The notes: generated by a model from the sequence alone, not told the origin. 64,000 nucleotides of DNA from Clostridium cavendishii DSM 21758 (GCF_900141845.1 NZ_FQZB01000016.1:62001-126000), one strand, 5' to 3'; counted from the first letter of the stretch, positions 25,160-34,334 are shown. Made by a program: numbers and translations.

Positions 25160-25957
25160 ATGATTTTTTTAAATGAAGGAATTGTTGAGATTAAAAGATT
25201 TCCAAATGGAGAAGTTCTAATGAATAGTGAGAGCTTTATCTTAAAGGATACTACTAATGAAATTAAGCTTAAGTTTGAAAATGATGAAGATATAACTCAT
25301 TTAATATTCTTAAAGGGGCATTTAGATGAATTAAGATTAAAATGTAATTTAGTTCTACCATATATGCCATATAGCAGAATGGATAGAACAGAAGGTATTA
25401 CTGTTTTTACACTAAAACAGTTATGTAGAATAATTAATAATTTGAATTTTGAGAGTGTAACAATTTATGAACCACACTCAGAGGTTTCTGTTGCATTATT
25501 GAACAGAGTCAAAGTTATAGATATGTCAAGAAATTTAGCAAAAGAGCTTTTGGTAAAGGTAAATGGTGGAAAAGAGGAAGTGTATTTAGTTTATCCAGAT
25601 GCTGGTGCTGCAAAGAGATATTCAAAACAAATTAATTATGAAAAAATTTTAACTGCTAATAAGGAACGTGATTTTAAAACTGGCTTTATAAAGAATCTTG
25701 AGATTAATGGTAATGTTCAAGGTAAGAGTTTTAAGGCTATTATAATAGATGATTTATGTTCAAAGGGTGGAACATTTATATTAACAGCTTCTAAGTTAAA
25801 GGAAATGGGTGCAACAGAAATATATCTTGTAATAACACATTGCGAAAATACAATTTTTGAAGGTGATATATTAAAAACTGATTTAATAAAAAAAGTATAT
25901 ACAACTAATAGTATTTTAAATAGAGAACATGAAAAAATTAAGGTTTATAACATTTAG
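25160..25957 (+). CDS. prs: Ribose-phosphate pyrophosphokinase (PRPP synthetase), short form
   Basis: 265 residues from ATG 25160 with AAGGAGGT upstream. Contains VLPYMPYSRMDR (ATP side of the active site) and the PRPP-binding loop AIIIDDLCSKGGTF. It is about 50 residues shorter than the housekeeping enzyme (around 315) and much diverged, so it is a specialised copy. It makes PRPP, which the next gene product joins to nicotinamide. Similar short prs genes sit beside nadV in some phage and bacterial NAD salvage clusters. First gene of a three-gene operon. Confidence 0.87.
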   Translation: MIFLNEGIVEIKRFPNGEVLMNSESFILKDTTNEIKLKFENDEDITHLIFLKGHLDELRLKCNLVLPYMPYSRMDRTEGITVFTLKQLCRIINNLNFESVTIYEPHSEVSVALLNRVKVIDMSRNLAKELLVKVNGGKEEVYLVYPDAGAAKRYSKQINYEKILTANKERDFKTGFIKNLEINGNVQGKSFKAIIIDDLCSKGGTFILTASKLKEMGATEIYLVITHCENTIFEGDILKTDLIKKVYTTNSILNREHEKIKVYNI

Positions 25958-25970
25958 GGAGGGATAAATA

Positions 25971-27440
25971 ATGACAAATCCATTATTATTAACTGATTTT
26001 TACAAAACAATTCATCATATGTGTTATGCAGAAGGGATGACAAAGTTAGTAAGTTATTGGACTCCAAGAATGTCTAGAAAAGAAGATATGAATAAGGTTG
26101 TTATGTTTGGATTACAACCTTTTATAAAGAAAAATCTAATTAATTATTTTAATGAACACTTTTTCAATAAATCTAAGGAAGAAGTAGTTACTGAATATAA
26201 AAGAGTTATTTCTAGAACTATGGGAAATATAGCAGCTGATACAAAGCATATTGAAGCTCTTCATGATTTAGGATATTTACCGATACAAATTAAAGCAGTA
26301 GAAGAGGGGTTAAGAGTAAATATAAAAACACCTATGATTGAGATTACTAATACTCATGAAGATTTTGCTTGGCTTGTAAATTATTTAGAAACTTTTATGA
26401 GTTGTAATATATGGCAACCAATGACAAGTGCAACTATTGCATATAGATATAGAGAAATAGTGGATAAGTATTTTGAACTTACTGTAGAAAATGGAGAGTT
26501 AAAAAAAGCTTGTGGAGATTTTAGTATGAGGGGGTTTAGTTCTGTAGAAAGTGCAGAGATTAGTAGTGCCGCACATTTACTTTCTTTTGTAGGAACTGCC
26601 ACAATACCTTCAATTGTTTATTTAGAGAAATATTATAATTGTAATATAGATGATGAAATAGTTGGACTTGGAACCCCATCTACAGAACACAGTGTAATGT
26701 GTAGCTATGGAACTGATGAATTTAAAGCATATAAAAGGTTAATAACTGAAGTGTTTCCAAGTGGAGTTATAAGTATAGTATCTGATACTTATGATTACTT
26801 TAATGTTATAACAAGTCTTCTTCCAAGATTAAAAGAAGAAATATTAAATAGAGATGGAAAAGTTGTTATTAGGGGAGATAGTGGAGACCCAGTAAAAATA
26901 ATTTGTGGTGATAAGTACGCTAAAAAAGATAGTCCAGAATATAAGGGAACTGTTGAACTATTATGGTATATATTTGGAGGGAAAATTAATTCAAAGGGAT
27001 ACAAGGTTCTAAATAGTAAAGTAGGCACTATTTATGGTGATAGTATAACTGTAGAAAGATGTGAAGAGATTTGCAAGGGGTTAGAGGAAAAGGGATTTGC
27101 AGTAAGTAATTGTGTATTTGGAATAGGTTCATACACATATCAATATAATACTAGGGATACTTTTGGCTTTGCTCTAAAAGCGACACATGCTGTAATAAAT
27201 GGTGAGGAAAGATTCATTTTTAAAGATCCTAAAACTGATACAGGAAACTTTAAAAAGTCACAAAAGGGAATGTGCTATGTATATAAAGAGGGGCAAGATA
27301 TTTTATATAAGGATGAACTAACTATAAAAGAGCAAGAGGAGCGTAAAGATAATCTATTAGAAGTTGTTTTTAAGGATGGAAAATTAATAAAAGATTATTC
27401 TTTAGCGGAAATAAGAAATAGACTACATGAAAATTTCTAA
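25971..27440 (+). CDS. nadV: Nicotinamide phosphoribosyltransferase
   Basis: 489 residues from ATG 25971 after GGGAGGGAT. Converts nicotinamide plus PRPP to NMN. Family landmarks are all visible: LPIQIKAVEEGLRVNIKTPM, KACGDFSMRGFSS (the substrate Asp), STEHSVMCSYG (the His that is phosphorylated in the human enzyme), VSDTYDYFNV, and VIRGDSGDP with the Arg/Asp pair that contact the ribose phosphate. Normal length. Such genes are patchy in clostridia and frequent in phages, which hints at transfer. Confidence 0.93.
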   Translation: MTNPLLLTDFYKTIHHMCYAEGMTKLVSYWTPRMSRKEDMNKVVMFGLQPFIKKNLINYFNEHFFNKSKEEVVTEYKRVISRTMGNIAADTKHIEALHDLGYLPIQIKAVEEGLRVNIKTPMIEITNTHEDFAWLVNYLETFMSCNIWQPMTSATIAYRYREIVDKYFELTVENGELKKACGDFSMRGFSSVESAEISSAAHLLSFVGTATIPSIVYLEKYYNCNIDDEIVGLGTPSTEHSVMCSYGTDEFKAYKRLITEVFPSGVISIVSDTYDYFNVITSLLPRLKEEILNRDGKVVIRGDSGDPVKIICGDKYAKKDSPEYKGTVELLWYIFGGKINSKGYKVLNSKVGTIYGDSITVERCEEICKGLEEKGFAVSNCVFGIGSYTYQYNTRDTFGFALKATHAVINGEERFIFKDPKTDTGNFKKSQKGMCYVYKEGQDILYKDELTIKEQEERKDNLLEVVFKDGKLIKDYSLAEIRNRLHENF

Positions 27441-27460
27441 AATGTAAGAGGTGTTATAAA

Positions 27461-28195
27461 ATGAGAGATAATTTTGATGTAAATAAAGAAAGTAAAAATA
27501 TTATAAATTGGATTAAAGAATATTTTGATAATCAACCTAATGCAAAGGGAGCTATTATTGGAATTAGTGGTGGAAAAGATAGTACAATAGTAGCAAAATT
27601 ATTAGTAGAAGCTTTAGGGAAAGATAGAGTGTTTGGTGTTCTAATGCCTAATGGAGATCAAAAGGATATAAGTGATAGTTTAAGGGTAGTAAAACTTCTT
27701 GAAATTAAATATAAAATAGTTAATATAGAAAAGGCTTATAATGGATTATTAGAAGGAATAAATGAAGAGGATTTATCAATTGATGCTAAAATAAATATCC
27801 CACCGAGGTTAAGAATGGCTACTTTATATGCACTAGGATCTAATATTCACTATAGAGTATGTGGAACAGGAAATAAGTCAGAAGGCTTTGTAGGATATAC
27901 AACGAAATGGGGAGATAATGCTTTTGACTTTAATCCTATAGGGGATTTAACAACAGAAGAGGTTATAGCTGTTGGGGATAGTTTAGGTTTGCCATATGAA
28001 TTAGTTCATAAAACCCCAAGTGATGGGTTAACAGGACAATCAGATGAAGAAAAGTTAGGTTTTTCTTATGAACAAATAAATAAATATATAGAACAAGGTT
28101 CTTGTGGTGATATAGAAATAGATAAAAAAATAAAATTAAAGAATGAATATAATAGGCATAAGACAGAATTACCTGTAAAATATATAGTGATATAA
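27461..28195 (+). CDS. nadE: NH3-dependent NAD+ synthetase
   Basis: 244 residues from ATG 27461 after AAGAGGTG. PP-loop ATPase: GAIIGISGGKDSTIVAKLL binds ATP pyrophosphate, and RVCGTGNKSEGFVGYTTKWGD and KTPSDGL complete the NaAD/ATP site. It amidates nicotinate adenine dinucleotide to NAD using ammonia; there is no glutaminase domain. NadV makes the already amidated NMN, so this enzyme is not required on that route. The operon may serve both salvage branches or rescue deamidated product. An adenylyltransferase is not present in the cluster. Confidence 0.92.
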   Translation: MRDNFDVNKESKNIINWIKEYFDNQPNAKGAIIGISGGKDSTIVAKLLVEALGKDRVFGVLMPNGDQKDISDSLRVVKLLEIKYKIVNIEKAYNGLLEGINEEDLSIDAKINIPPRLRMATLYALGSNIHYRVCGTGNKSEGFVGYTTKWGDNAFDFNPIGDLTTEEVIAVGDSLGLPYELVHKTPSDGLTGQSDEEKLGFSYEQINKYIEQGSCGDIEIDKKIKLKNEYNRHKTELPVKYIVI

Positions 28196-28223
28196 TTGAT
28201 AATTATTCTAAATTAGATTGGAA

Positions 28224-28267
28224 AGATATGCGATTTAGGTGTATACTTAAATTGCATATCTTTTTTT
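28224..28267 (+). terminator. NAD operon terminator
   Basis: AGATATGCGATTTA / TTAAATTGCATATCT near-perfect stem followed by seven Ts. Confidence 0.8.
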
Positions 28268-28416
28268 GAGCGCATATTATTATTTTAATAAACAAAGAAT
28301 ATGGAGGATTTTTGTAGATTATATGGGGTAGTTTTAAATTTGTAGAAGGTAGTGCTATAAAGGAAATGCAAATATAGTATTTTAAAAGACAAAAATGAAT
28401 TTTTGGAGGTAACATA

Positions 28417-29409
28417 ATGAAAAAAATTAGTAGTATTTTTTTAATAATTATATTGTCTTTAGGTTTATTAACTGGATGTAGTTCCAATAAGACAAACGAT
28501 ACTAAAGTGAAAGAAGAAAATAAAACTGTAAAAGTAACAGTTCCAGACGGATTACCTGCAATGTCTGTAGCTAAGCTAATAAAAGAAAACCCAGAAATAA
28601 GTAAAGACTATGAAGTTAAATATTCTATTGAAAAAACGCCAGAAACTCTTTCAACAAGTGTTATGAAAGAAGAACCAGATATAGCAATAGTACCGTCAAA
28701 TATGGCATCGATTGCTTATAATAAAACTAAGAATTACCAAATAGCAGCAACAACTGGATTTGGATCATTTTATATAATTTCAACTGAAGATTTAAAAAGT
28801 TATAATGATTTAAAAGGGAAGACAATATTAAATATGGGAAAAGGGCTAACTCCTGATATAACAGCACAATCAATTCTTAAAGACAGAGGCATAAATATAA
28901 CATCCGATGTTACATTTAACTATGTAAATGGAGTTCCTGAATTAGTTCCTATGGTAGTATCAGGAAAAGAAAAAATAGCTGTAGTACCAGAACCAGCTCT
29001 AACTGCACTTATGGAAAAGAAGAAAGATGTTAAAATATTTAAAAGCTTGAATGATGAATACAAAACATTAAATAATTCAGAATACGGATATCCTCAAGCT
29101 ACATTAATAGTAAAGAAGAGTTTTTTAGCTGAGAACAAAGAATTTGTAAATAGCTTTTTATCAAATGTAGAGAAGAGTGTTATTTGGGCTAATAAAAATA
29201 AAAAAGATTTAGCTGCTTATTGTGAAAACATAGGAGTATCTACTGAAAAAGGTATAATTGAAAATTCGTTAGATAGAGCTAATATAAAATATGCATTTGT
29301 AAAAAATACAATAGAAGAATATAAGAAATATTATAAAAAGTTATTTGATTTTAACCCTAAGTCAGTAGGAGGAACTATGCCAGATGAAGGAATCTTCATG
29401 GAAAAATAA
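28417..29409 (+). CDS. ABC transporter substrate-binding lipoprotein, NitT/TauT type
   Basis: 330 residues from ATG 28417 with TTGGAGGTAAC upstream. The lipoprotein signal ends LGLLTGCSS (Cys about 21). The mature part is the periplasmic-binding type 2 fold used for thiamine precursors, sulfonates and similar: KVTVPDGLPAMSVAKL at the start, a two-lobed body with PDIAIVPSNMASIAY and KGKTILNMGKGLTPD. The substrate cannot be told from sequence. No TPP or FMN riboswitch is seen in the leader. The 3' end overlaps the permease gene. Confidence 0.82.
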   Translation: MKKISSIFLIIILSLGLLTGCSSNKTNDTKVKEENKTVKVTVPDGLPAMSVAKLIKENPEISKDYEVKYSIEKTPETLSTSVMKEEPDIAIVPSNMASIAYNKTKNYQIAATTGFGSFYIISTEDLKSYNDLKGKTILNMGKGLTPDITAQSILKDRGINITSDVTFNYVNGVPELVPMVVSGKEKIAVVPEPALTALMEKKKDVKIFKSLNDEYKTLNNSEYGYPQATLIVKKSFLAENKEFVNSFLSNVEKSVIWANKNKKDLAAYCENIGVSTEKGIIENSLDRANIKYAFVKNTIEEYKKYYKKLFDFNPKSVGGTMPDEGIFMEK

Positions 29410-30139
29410 AATTCAGGTACTTTTATCAAGCATAATACTAGTTATAGTTTGGCAGATAGTAGCTTTAAAATTAGATAATCCTATATATTTACCGACAGTA
29501 GATTCTGTTTTTAAGAATTTAAATACCATAATTAAAAGTGGAGACTTTTTTTTGAATGTATATAATTCATTAAATAGAACAATAATAAGTTTTCTGCTAG
29601 CATTAATTATAGCTCTTGTATTAGGGCTAGTTGCTTCTTTAAATAAGATAATTAGAAATATGTTAAGACCTATAAATGCATTAGCAACTTCAATCCCAAC
29701 TATGGTTTTGGTAGTATTGGCACTTATATGGTTTAATAAAGATAAGGCACCTTTAATAGTTGGCTTTTTTATAGTATTCCCTATACTTTATGATGGAGTT
29801 CTAAGTGGTATCTTAAATATAGATAAAAATATAATAGAGATGACAGATGTTTTTAAGGTTAAATTAAGGGATAAGTTATTAAAAGTATATTTTCCAGCTA
29901 TAAAGTTTCAAATATTAAATTTGCTTGTGTCTACTTTTTCTTTAGCTTTTAAGGTTGTAATAGCAGGTGAGGTTCACGGTCAGCCACAATATGGTATAGG
30001 TACTGTAATACAATACGAAAAAATGAACTTTAATACAGACGCAATATTTGCATGGATAATAATTATAGCTATAATTTCATTTTTATTGCAAATAGTGCAA
30101 AGAATAATTAGTAAAACGATGTTTGGGTGGAAAGCTTAG
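29384..30139 (+). CDS. ABC transporter permease, SsuC/TauC type
   Basis: 251 residues from ATG 29384. Its ribosome site (AGGAGG, 29367-29373) and first codons lie inside the preceding gene, giving a 26-base overlap. About six membrane segments. The cytoplasmic coupling loop has EMTDVFKVKLRDKLLKVYFP, and GEVHGQPQYGIGTVIQ is typical of the family (usually G-E-x-x-x-x-x-x-G-L-G). Forms the membrane part with the ATPase below. Confidence 0.85.
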   Translation: MKESSWKNKIQVLLSSIILVIVWQIVALKLDNPIYLPTVDSVFKNLNTIIKSGDFFLNVYNSLNRTIISFLLALIIALVLGLVASLNKIIRNMLRPINALATSIPTMVLVVLALIWFNKDKAPLIVGFFIVFPILYDGVLSGILNIDKNIIEMTDVFKVKLRDKLLKVYFPAIKFQILNLLVSTFSLAFKVVIAGEVHGQPQYGIGTVIQYEKMNFNTDAIFAWIIIIAIISFLLQIVQRIISKTMFGWKA

Positions 30140-30140
30140 T

Positions 30141-30809
30141 ATGGAGATAAAAATAAACAATCTATATAAAAAGTTTGAAAAAAAGGTGATTTTTGAAAAT
30201 TTCAATATTTCTTTTAATAAAGATGCAGTTAATATAATCCTAGGAAAGTCAGGCTGTGGTAAAACTACGTTACTTAAGATAATAAGTGGAATCATAAAAA
30301 AAGATAGTGGCGAAATTTTTATTGGAGATAGTAATGAAATAAGCTATATCTTTCAAGAAGATAGACTTGTAGAGTGGCTAACTGTAAAAGAAAATATAAA
30401 GTTAGTAATTAAAAATGATTATAAGAAAAATGAATTAGATGGAATATGTGAAAAATACTTGACATTAGTAGGTATTGAAGATTGTGCAAATTATTATCCT
30501 CAAAAGCTTAGTGGAGGCATGAGACAAAGGGTAAACATTGCAAGAGCTTTTGCTAAACCATCAAAGATTATTATAATGGATGAGCCATTTAAATCTATAG
30601 ATATAAAAAATAAAGTTGATATAATGTTGGCTTTTAATAAGGTGCTTCAAAAAGAAAATAGAACTGTTTTATTTGTAACACATGATATAGATGAGGCATT
30701 TTTCTTAAAAGGAAAAATATATGTTCTAGGGGGAACACCTACTAAGGTTATAAAAGAGTTTAAAAATAATCAAGAACTAGATAAAAATGAAATAATAGCA
30801 TTGTTATAG
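30141..30809 (+). CDS. ABC transporter ATP-binding protein, SsuB/TauB type
   Basis: 222 residues from ATG 30141, one base after the permease stop; an in-frame TTG at 30123 is less likely. Walker A GKSGCGKTTLLKIISG, Q-loop YIFQEDRLVEWLTV, signature KLSGGMRQRVNIARAFA, Walker B IIIMDEPFKSID, His switch LFVTHDIDEAF. Completes a three-gene importer. The NAD operon just upstream is separated by a terminator, so a link to NAD precursors is only a possibility. Confidence 0.9.
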   Translation: MEIKINNLYKKFEKKVIFENFNISFNKDAVNIILGKSGCGKTTLLKIISGIIKKDSGEIFIGDSNEISYIFQEDRLVEWLTVKENIKLVIKNDYKKNELDGICEKYLTLVGIEDCANYYPQKLSGGMRQRVNIARAFAKPSKIIIMDEPFKSIDIKNKVDIMLAFNKVLQKENRTVLFVTHDIDEAFFLKGKIYVLGGTPTKVIKEFKNNQELDKNEIIALL

Positions 30810-30812
30810 TAT

Positions 30813-30855
30813 AAAAAGTAAGTATGTATTAAAAAAATATATACTTACTTTTTAC
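30813..30855 (+). terminator. ABC importer operon terminator
   Basis: AAAAAGTAAGTATGTA / ATATACTTACTTTTT stem (one mismatch) ending in a T-run. Confidence 0.75.
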
Positions 30856-30869
30856 TACGTTTATGAGCT

Positions 30870-30898
30870 TTGAAAAACAATTATATTTATGTTATTAT
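30870..30898 (+). promoter_or_regulatory. Promoter of the alarmone synthetase gene
   Basis: TTGAAA (30870-30875), 17-base spacer, TATTAT (30893-30898). Confidence 0.5.
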
Positions 30899-30960
30899 AT
30901 TGGAGTGTGTAAGGGATAAATTTTATTATTAAGTATAGAAAGAGTAAAGAGGAAGGATTT

Positions 30961-31641
30961 ATGATAAAAGAGAGAGAAATAGAGAATAAAATAGTTAAGA
31001 CGAATGATATAATTATAACTTCAAATGAAGTAGAGACAAAGATGGAAAAAGTACAAGAGATGTCAATGATATACAGATCGGCTATAAAGGAAATTACTAC
31101 AAAGCTTGAAGTATTAGATGGAGAATTTAAAGTAAAGAGAAAAAGAAACCCTATAGAATATATAAAGTCTAGAGTTAAATCCTTAAAAAGTATCATAGGA
31201 AAACTTGAGAGGTTGGACTTAGAAGTTAGTTGCGAATCAGCACGTAGCAATTTAAATGATATAGCAGGAGTAAGAGTGGTATGTTCATTTTTAAGTGACA
31301 TATATGAAATTGCGGAAATGCTTAAAAGTCAGGATGATATTACAGTTATTGCAGAAAAGGATTATATAAAGCATCCTAAACCAAATGGATATAGAAGTTT
31401 GCATCTAGTTCTAGAAATACCTGTGTTTTTCTCAGAGCATGTTGAATATGTACCTGTAGAAGTGCAAATAAGAACAATAGCGATGGATTTTTGGGCAAGC
31501 TTAGAACATAAATTATATTATAAAACATTTGAAGATGTTCCTATAAGTATAACAAGTGATTTGAAGGAATGTGCGGATGTTATTGCTAGTACTGATAGGA
31601 AAATGCAAGAAATACAAAGAAAAGTTGAAAAGTTGAATTAG
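30961..31641 (+). CDS. Small alarmone synthetase (GTP pyrophosphokinase family)
   Basis: 226 residues from ATG 30961 after AGAGGAAGG. Single RelA/SpoT synthetase domain with no HD hydrolase, TGS or ACT parts, like RelP/RelQ. Motifs: KRKRNPIEYIKSRVKS (ATP side), NDIAGVRVVCSFLSDIYEIA (catalytic Asp), HPKPNGYRSLHLVLEIPV (GTP binding, with the stacking Tyr), and VEVQIRTIAMDFWASLEHKL (catalytic Glu). It makes (p)ppGpp from ATP and GDP/GTP. Monocistronic with its own promoter and terminator. I cannot say RelP or RelQ with certainty. Confidence 0.88.
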   Translation: MIKEREIENKIVKTNDIIITSNEVETKMEKVQEMSMIYRSAIKEITTKLEVLDGEFKVKRKRNPIEYIKSRVKSLKSIIGKLERLDLEVSCESARSNLNDIAGVRVVCSFLSDIYEIAEMLKSQDDITVIAEKDYIKHPKPNGYRSLHLVLEIPVFFSEHVEYVPVEVQIRTIAMDFWASLEHKLYYKTFEDVPISITSDLKECADVIASTDRKMQEIQRKVEKLN

Positions 31642-31679
31642 AAAAAATTTTAAATTTGTGATATAATATATTTAAGGTA

Positions 31680-31716
31680 AAAGACCGTGCATCATAGACT
31701 TGATGTACGGTTTTAA
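31680..31716 (+). terminator. Terminator
   Basis: GACCGTGCATCA / TTGATGTACGGTTTT stem with one G-T wobble, followed by TTTT. Confidence 0.65.
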
Positions 31717-31750
31717 ACTTATTTTTACAATATTACTTAGGAGGAAAGTT

Positions 31751-32530
31751 ATGAAGAGTAATTATCATACACATAATTATAGATGTAATCATGCAGTAGG
31801 AACAATTGAAGATTATGTGAAGGAAGCTATAAAGGAAGGATTTGATGAAATAGGATTTTCAGATCATATGCCTCATCCTGGAAAAGATATTGATAATTTA
31901 TCTAGAATGAAATATGAAGAGTTACCAGAATATTTTAATGATATAGATAATGCTATTAGGAAATATGGAAATAAAATTTCTATAAGAAAAGGAATTGAGT
32001 GTGAATATTTTAGAGATTATGGATGGCTTTATGAAGAATTAATTAATAAACATAATGTAGACTATCTTATATTAGGAGTTCACTTTTTTCCATATAAAGG
32101 TGAATGGTATTATGTAGGTGGTACTAATTTAACAGGGGAGAAATTAGAAAGTTATGTAGATTATGTTATAGAATCTATGAAGACAGGACTATTTAAATAT
32201 ATTGCACACCCAGATCTTTTTGGACTTAAATATGTAGATTGGGATGAAGAGTCTATTAAAGCTTCTAAAAGAATATTGGAAGTAGCTGAAGAGTTAGATA
32301 TGCCTGTAGAAATAAATGTAAATGGATTAAGAAAACCTAGAGTTAAATATAATAATGGTGAAAGATATAAATATCCAATGGATGATTTTTGGAATTTAGT
32401 AAGAAGATATAAAGTTAAGGTTATTATAGGAATTGATGCTCATAAACCTTCTGATATGAGGGATTTAGATATGGGATTAGATTTTGCTAAAAGATTTAAT
32501 TTAGAGATAATAGATAAAATAGATTTATAA
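31751..32530 (+). CDS. hisK: PHP-family phosphatase, histidinol-phosphatase type
   Basis: 259 residues from ATG 31751 with AGGAGGAAAG upstream. PHP metal-dependent phosphoesterase: N-terminal NYHTHNYRCNHAVGTIEDYV (metal His pair), GFSDHMPHPG, RKGIECEYF, YLILGVHFFPY, YIAHPDLFG and C-terminal GIDAHKPSDM supply the trinuclear site. Homologues remove phosphate from histidinol phosphate. No other his genes are near, so the physiological substrate may differ; the symbol reflects family resemblance. Confidence 0.8.
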   Translation: MKSNYHTHNYRCNHAVGTIEDYVKEAIKEGFDEIGFSDHMPHPGKDIDNLSRMKYEELPEYFNDIDNAIRKYGNKISIRKGIECEYFRDYGWLYEELINKHNVDYLILGVHFFPYKGEWYYVGGTNLTGEKLESYVDYVIESMKTGLFKYIAHPDLFGLKYVDWDEESIKASKRILEVAEELDMPVEINVNGLRKPRVKYNNGERYKYPMDDFWNLVRRYKVKVIIGIDAHKPSDMRDLDMGLDFAKRFNLEIIDKIDL

Positions 32531-32585
32531 TTACTTGTAAATATTTACTGGGAAATAATGTAATATATTTTGATGAATAATACAT

Positions 32586-32631
32586 AAGTACCCAATTATA
32601 CTATTATGTTAAATAGTATAATTGGGTACTT
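32586..32631 (+). terminator. Long perfect inverted repeat
   Basis: A 20-bp perfect stem (AAGTACCCAATTATACTATT and its complement) with a 6-base loop. No strong T-run follows. Confidence 0.6.
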
Positions 32632-32734
32632 AATTTACATAAAATACTTTTAAATTACCAACAGTTTACTGTAATATTGATTCTATATATGGACAAATTA
32701 ATATTAAATAGAAAGGGGATGGTTAATATGAAAA

Positions 32735-33541
32735 TTGTTGGTAAAAGTTGGCTTTAATTTTATTGTTTTTATTATATTTTTTAACACCATGGTATTTGCG
32801 AATAGTATTTCAAGACCTTTTGTAATAAATGATATGGGAGAGGGAACGAATTCTTCTTCTAAATTGAAGGAAAAAGTGGTTTTTTTAACGTTTGATGATG
32901 GACCTACGACAACAAATACAAGAAAGATTCTTGATATACTTAAGAATAATAAGGTTAAAGCTAGTTTTTTTGTAGTAGGAAATAATGTTAAATTAAATAT
33001 GGCAAGGGGAAATGGTGAAATACTAAAGGAGGCTTATAACTATGGAGTAGATATATATCCACATAGTGAAAGTCATGTATATAATAAAATATATAGAAGT
33101 GAAGCAGAATATATTAAGGATTTAGAGTTTTGTGAAAATACTATAAATAATAGTTTAAATAGCAATAAATTTAATAGATTTTTAAGAATGCCAGGAGGTT
33201 CTAATAATAGAAATGCTTCTCATACAATTATAAGCAATATAAGAAAGATGATAAAAGCTAAAGGTATTAGCTATATCGATTGGAATGTTTCAACTGGTGA
33301 TGCCAGTTCAAAGAAATGTTCTAAAGAAAACATAATAAAGAATATAGAAAGTCATGGAGATGTTTATAATATCTCGGTGGTACTTATTCATGATGCTTAT
33401 GGTAAAGAAAGTAGTGTAGATGCACTTCAAGGAATTATAGATTATTATAAAGCTAGGGGATATAAATTTAAAAGTTTAGGGGAAATGAATGACGTTGAAT
33501 ATAATTATTTAGTTAAAGCAAAGGTTATAAATGCAAATTAG
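32735..33541 (+). CDS. Polysaccharide deacetylase, apparently frameshifted at its start
   Basis: The open frame from TTG 32735 gives 268 residues: signal peptide (FIVFIIFFNTMVFAN), then the NodB domain with TFDDGP (52-57), HSESH (110-114, metal His pair), RMPGGSNN (151), DWNVSTGD and VVLIHDAY (219-220). It removes acetyl groups from cell-wall or other N-acetyl polysaccharide outside the membrane. AAAGGGGATGG at 32712 is well placed for ATG 32728, but that frame stops after 9 codons. Removing one A from 32731-32734 would join the ATG to the main frame as MKLLVKVGFN. So it is a frameshift, a sequencing slip, or weak initiation at TTG 32735. Confidence 0.82.
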   Translation: MLVKVGFNFIVFIIFFNTMVFANSISRPFVINDMGEGTNSSSKLKEKVVFLTFDDGPTTTNTRKILDILKNNKVKASFFVVGNNVKLNMARGNGEILKEAYNYGVDIYPHSESHVYNKIYRSEAEYIKDLEFCENTINNSLNSNKFNRFLRMPGGSNNRNASHTIISNIRKMIKAKGISYIDWNVSTGDASSKKCSKENIIKNIESHGDVYNISVVLIHDAYGKESSVDALQGIIDYYKARGYKFKSLGEMNDVEYNYLVKAKVINAN

Positions 33542-33547
33542 AAAAAT

Positions 33548-33594
33548 AAACACCATTAACTTAAATAAAATTTTAAATAATGGTGTTTGTTTTT
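33548..33594. terminator. Bidirectional terminator
   Basis: AAACACCATTA / TAATGGTGTTT stem between convergent genes. T-run on the plus side; A-rich flank serves the minus side. Confidence 0.75.
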
Positions 33595-34316
33595 TAATTA
33601 TTTAAAGTTTTTATAATAGCTTCTTTAGCTTTTAACTCGAAATCATCATTTAAAGGTTCTAATTTTTCAATAGCATATTTATTTTTAAGCGCTAGAATTA
33701 ATAGTCTATCGGCAAGTTCAGGATTTTTTGATAATAATGAACCGTGAAAGTAACTACCAAATGTATTTTTATAGATACAACCTTCATAGCCATCTTCACC
33801 ATTATTTCCAAAACCATTAATGCACTTTCCTAGTGGCTTTAGATCATTTATATAAGTTCTTCCAGCATGGTTTTCAAAACCAACGTAAGTTTCATTAAAA
33901 TCTTCATTATGAATTACAGTATTTCCTATGAACCTTTTTTGTCCACCTTCAGAGTAAATATTTAGAATATCTAACCCATCGAGTTTTTCACCTGTTGGAG
34001 TTGTATAGTATTTACCTAATAGTTGATAACCACCACAAATTGCTAGGAATACTTTGCTTTCTTCAATATACTGTTTAATAGCATCTCTTTTGGTGCCTAT
34101 TAGGTCAGGAGATACTATTGATTGTTCATAGTCTTGACCGCCACCAAAGAATACTATATCATATAATGCTGGTTTAAATTCATCTCCAATTGATACATTT
34201 ATAATATTAACTTTTATATTTCTTTTTTCTGCCCTATGTTTAAGTATAAGAATATTTCCCATATCGCCATATACATTTAAAAGATCAGGGTAAAGATGAC
34301 ATATATTTAATTCCAT
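33594..34316 (-). CDS. gatD: Lipid II isoglutaminyl synthase, glutaminase subunit GatD
   Basis: 240 residues from the ATG at 34316 with AAAGGAGAT upstream on the minus strand. Class I glutamine amidotransferase of the CobB/CobQ type: FFGGGQDYEQ, nucleophile Cys94 in LAICGGYQLLG, and His191 in SYFHGSLLSKNPELAD. It releases ammonia from glutamine for MurT, which amidates the D-Glu of lipid II to D-isoglutamine. Cotranscribed 18 bases downstream of murT, as in other Gram-positives. Confidence 0.92.
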   Translation of the reverse strand: MELNICHLYPDLLNVYGDMGNILILKHRAEKRNIKVNIINVSIGDEFKPALYDIVFFGGGQDYEQSIVSPDLIGTKRDAIKQYIEESKVFLAICGGYQLLGKYYTTPTGEKLDGLDILNIYSEGGQKRFIGNTVIHNEDFNETYVGFENHAGRTYINDLKPLGKCINGFGNNGEDGYEGCIYKNTFGSYFHGSLLSKNPELADRLLILALKNKYAIEKLEPLNDDFELKAKEAIIKTLNN

Positions 34317-34334
34317 GAAATAATCTCCTTTATT

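Noticed and set aside
28268..28416. TPP or FMN riboswitch before the NitT/TauT-type importer
   Set aside because: No conserved core sequence of either class could be found in this short leader.
30861..31301. Antisense frame of 146 codons over the alarmone synthetase start
   Set aside because: Shadow of a real gene with promoter, ribosome site and catalytic motifs on the plus strand.
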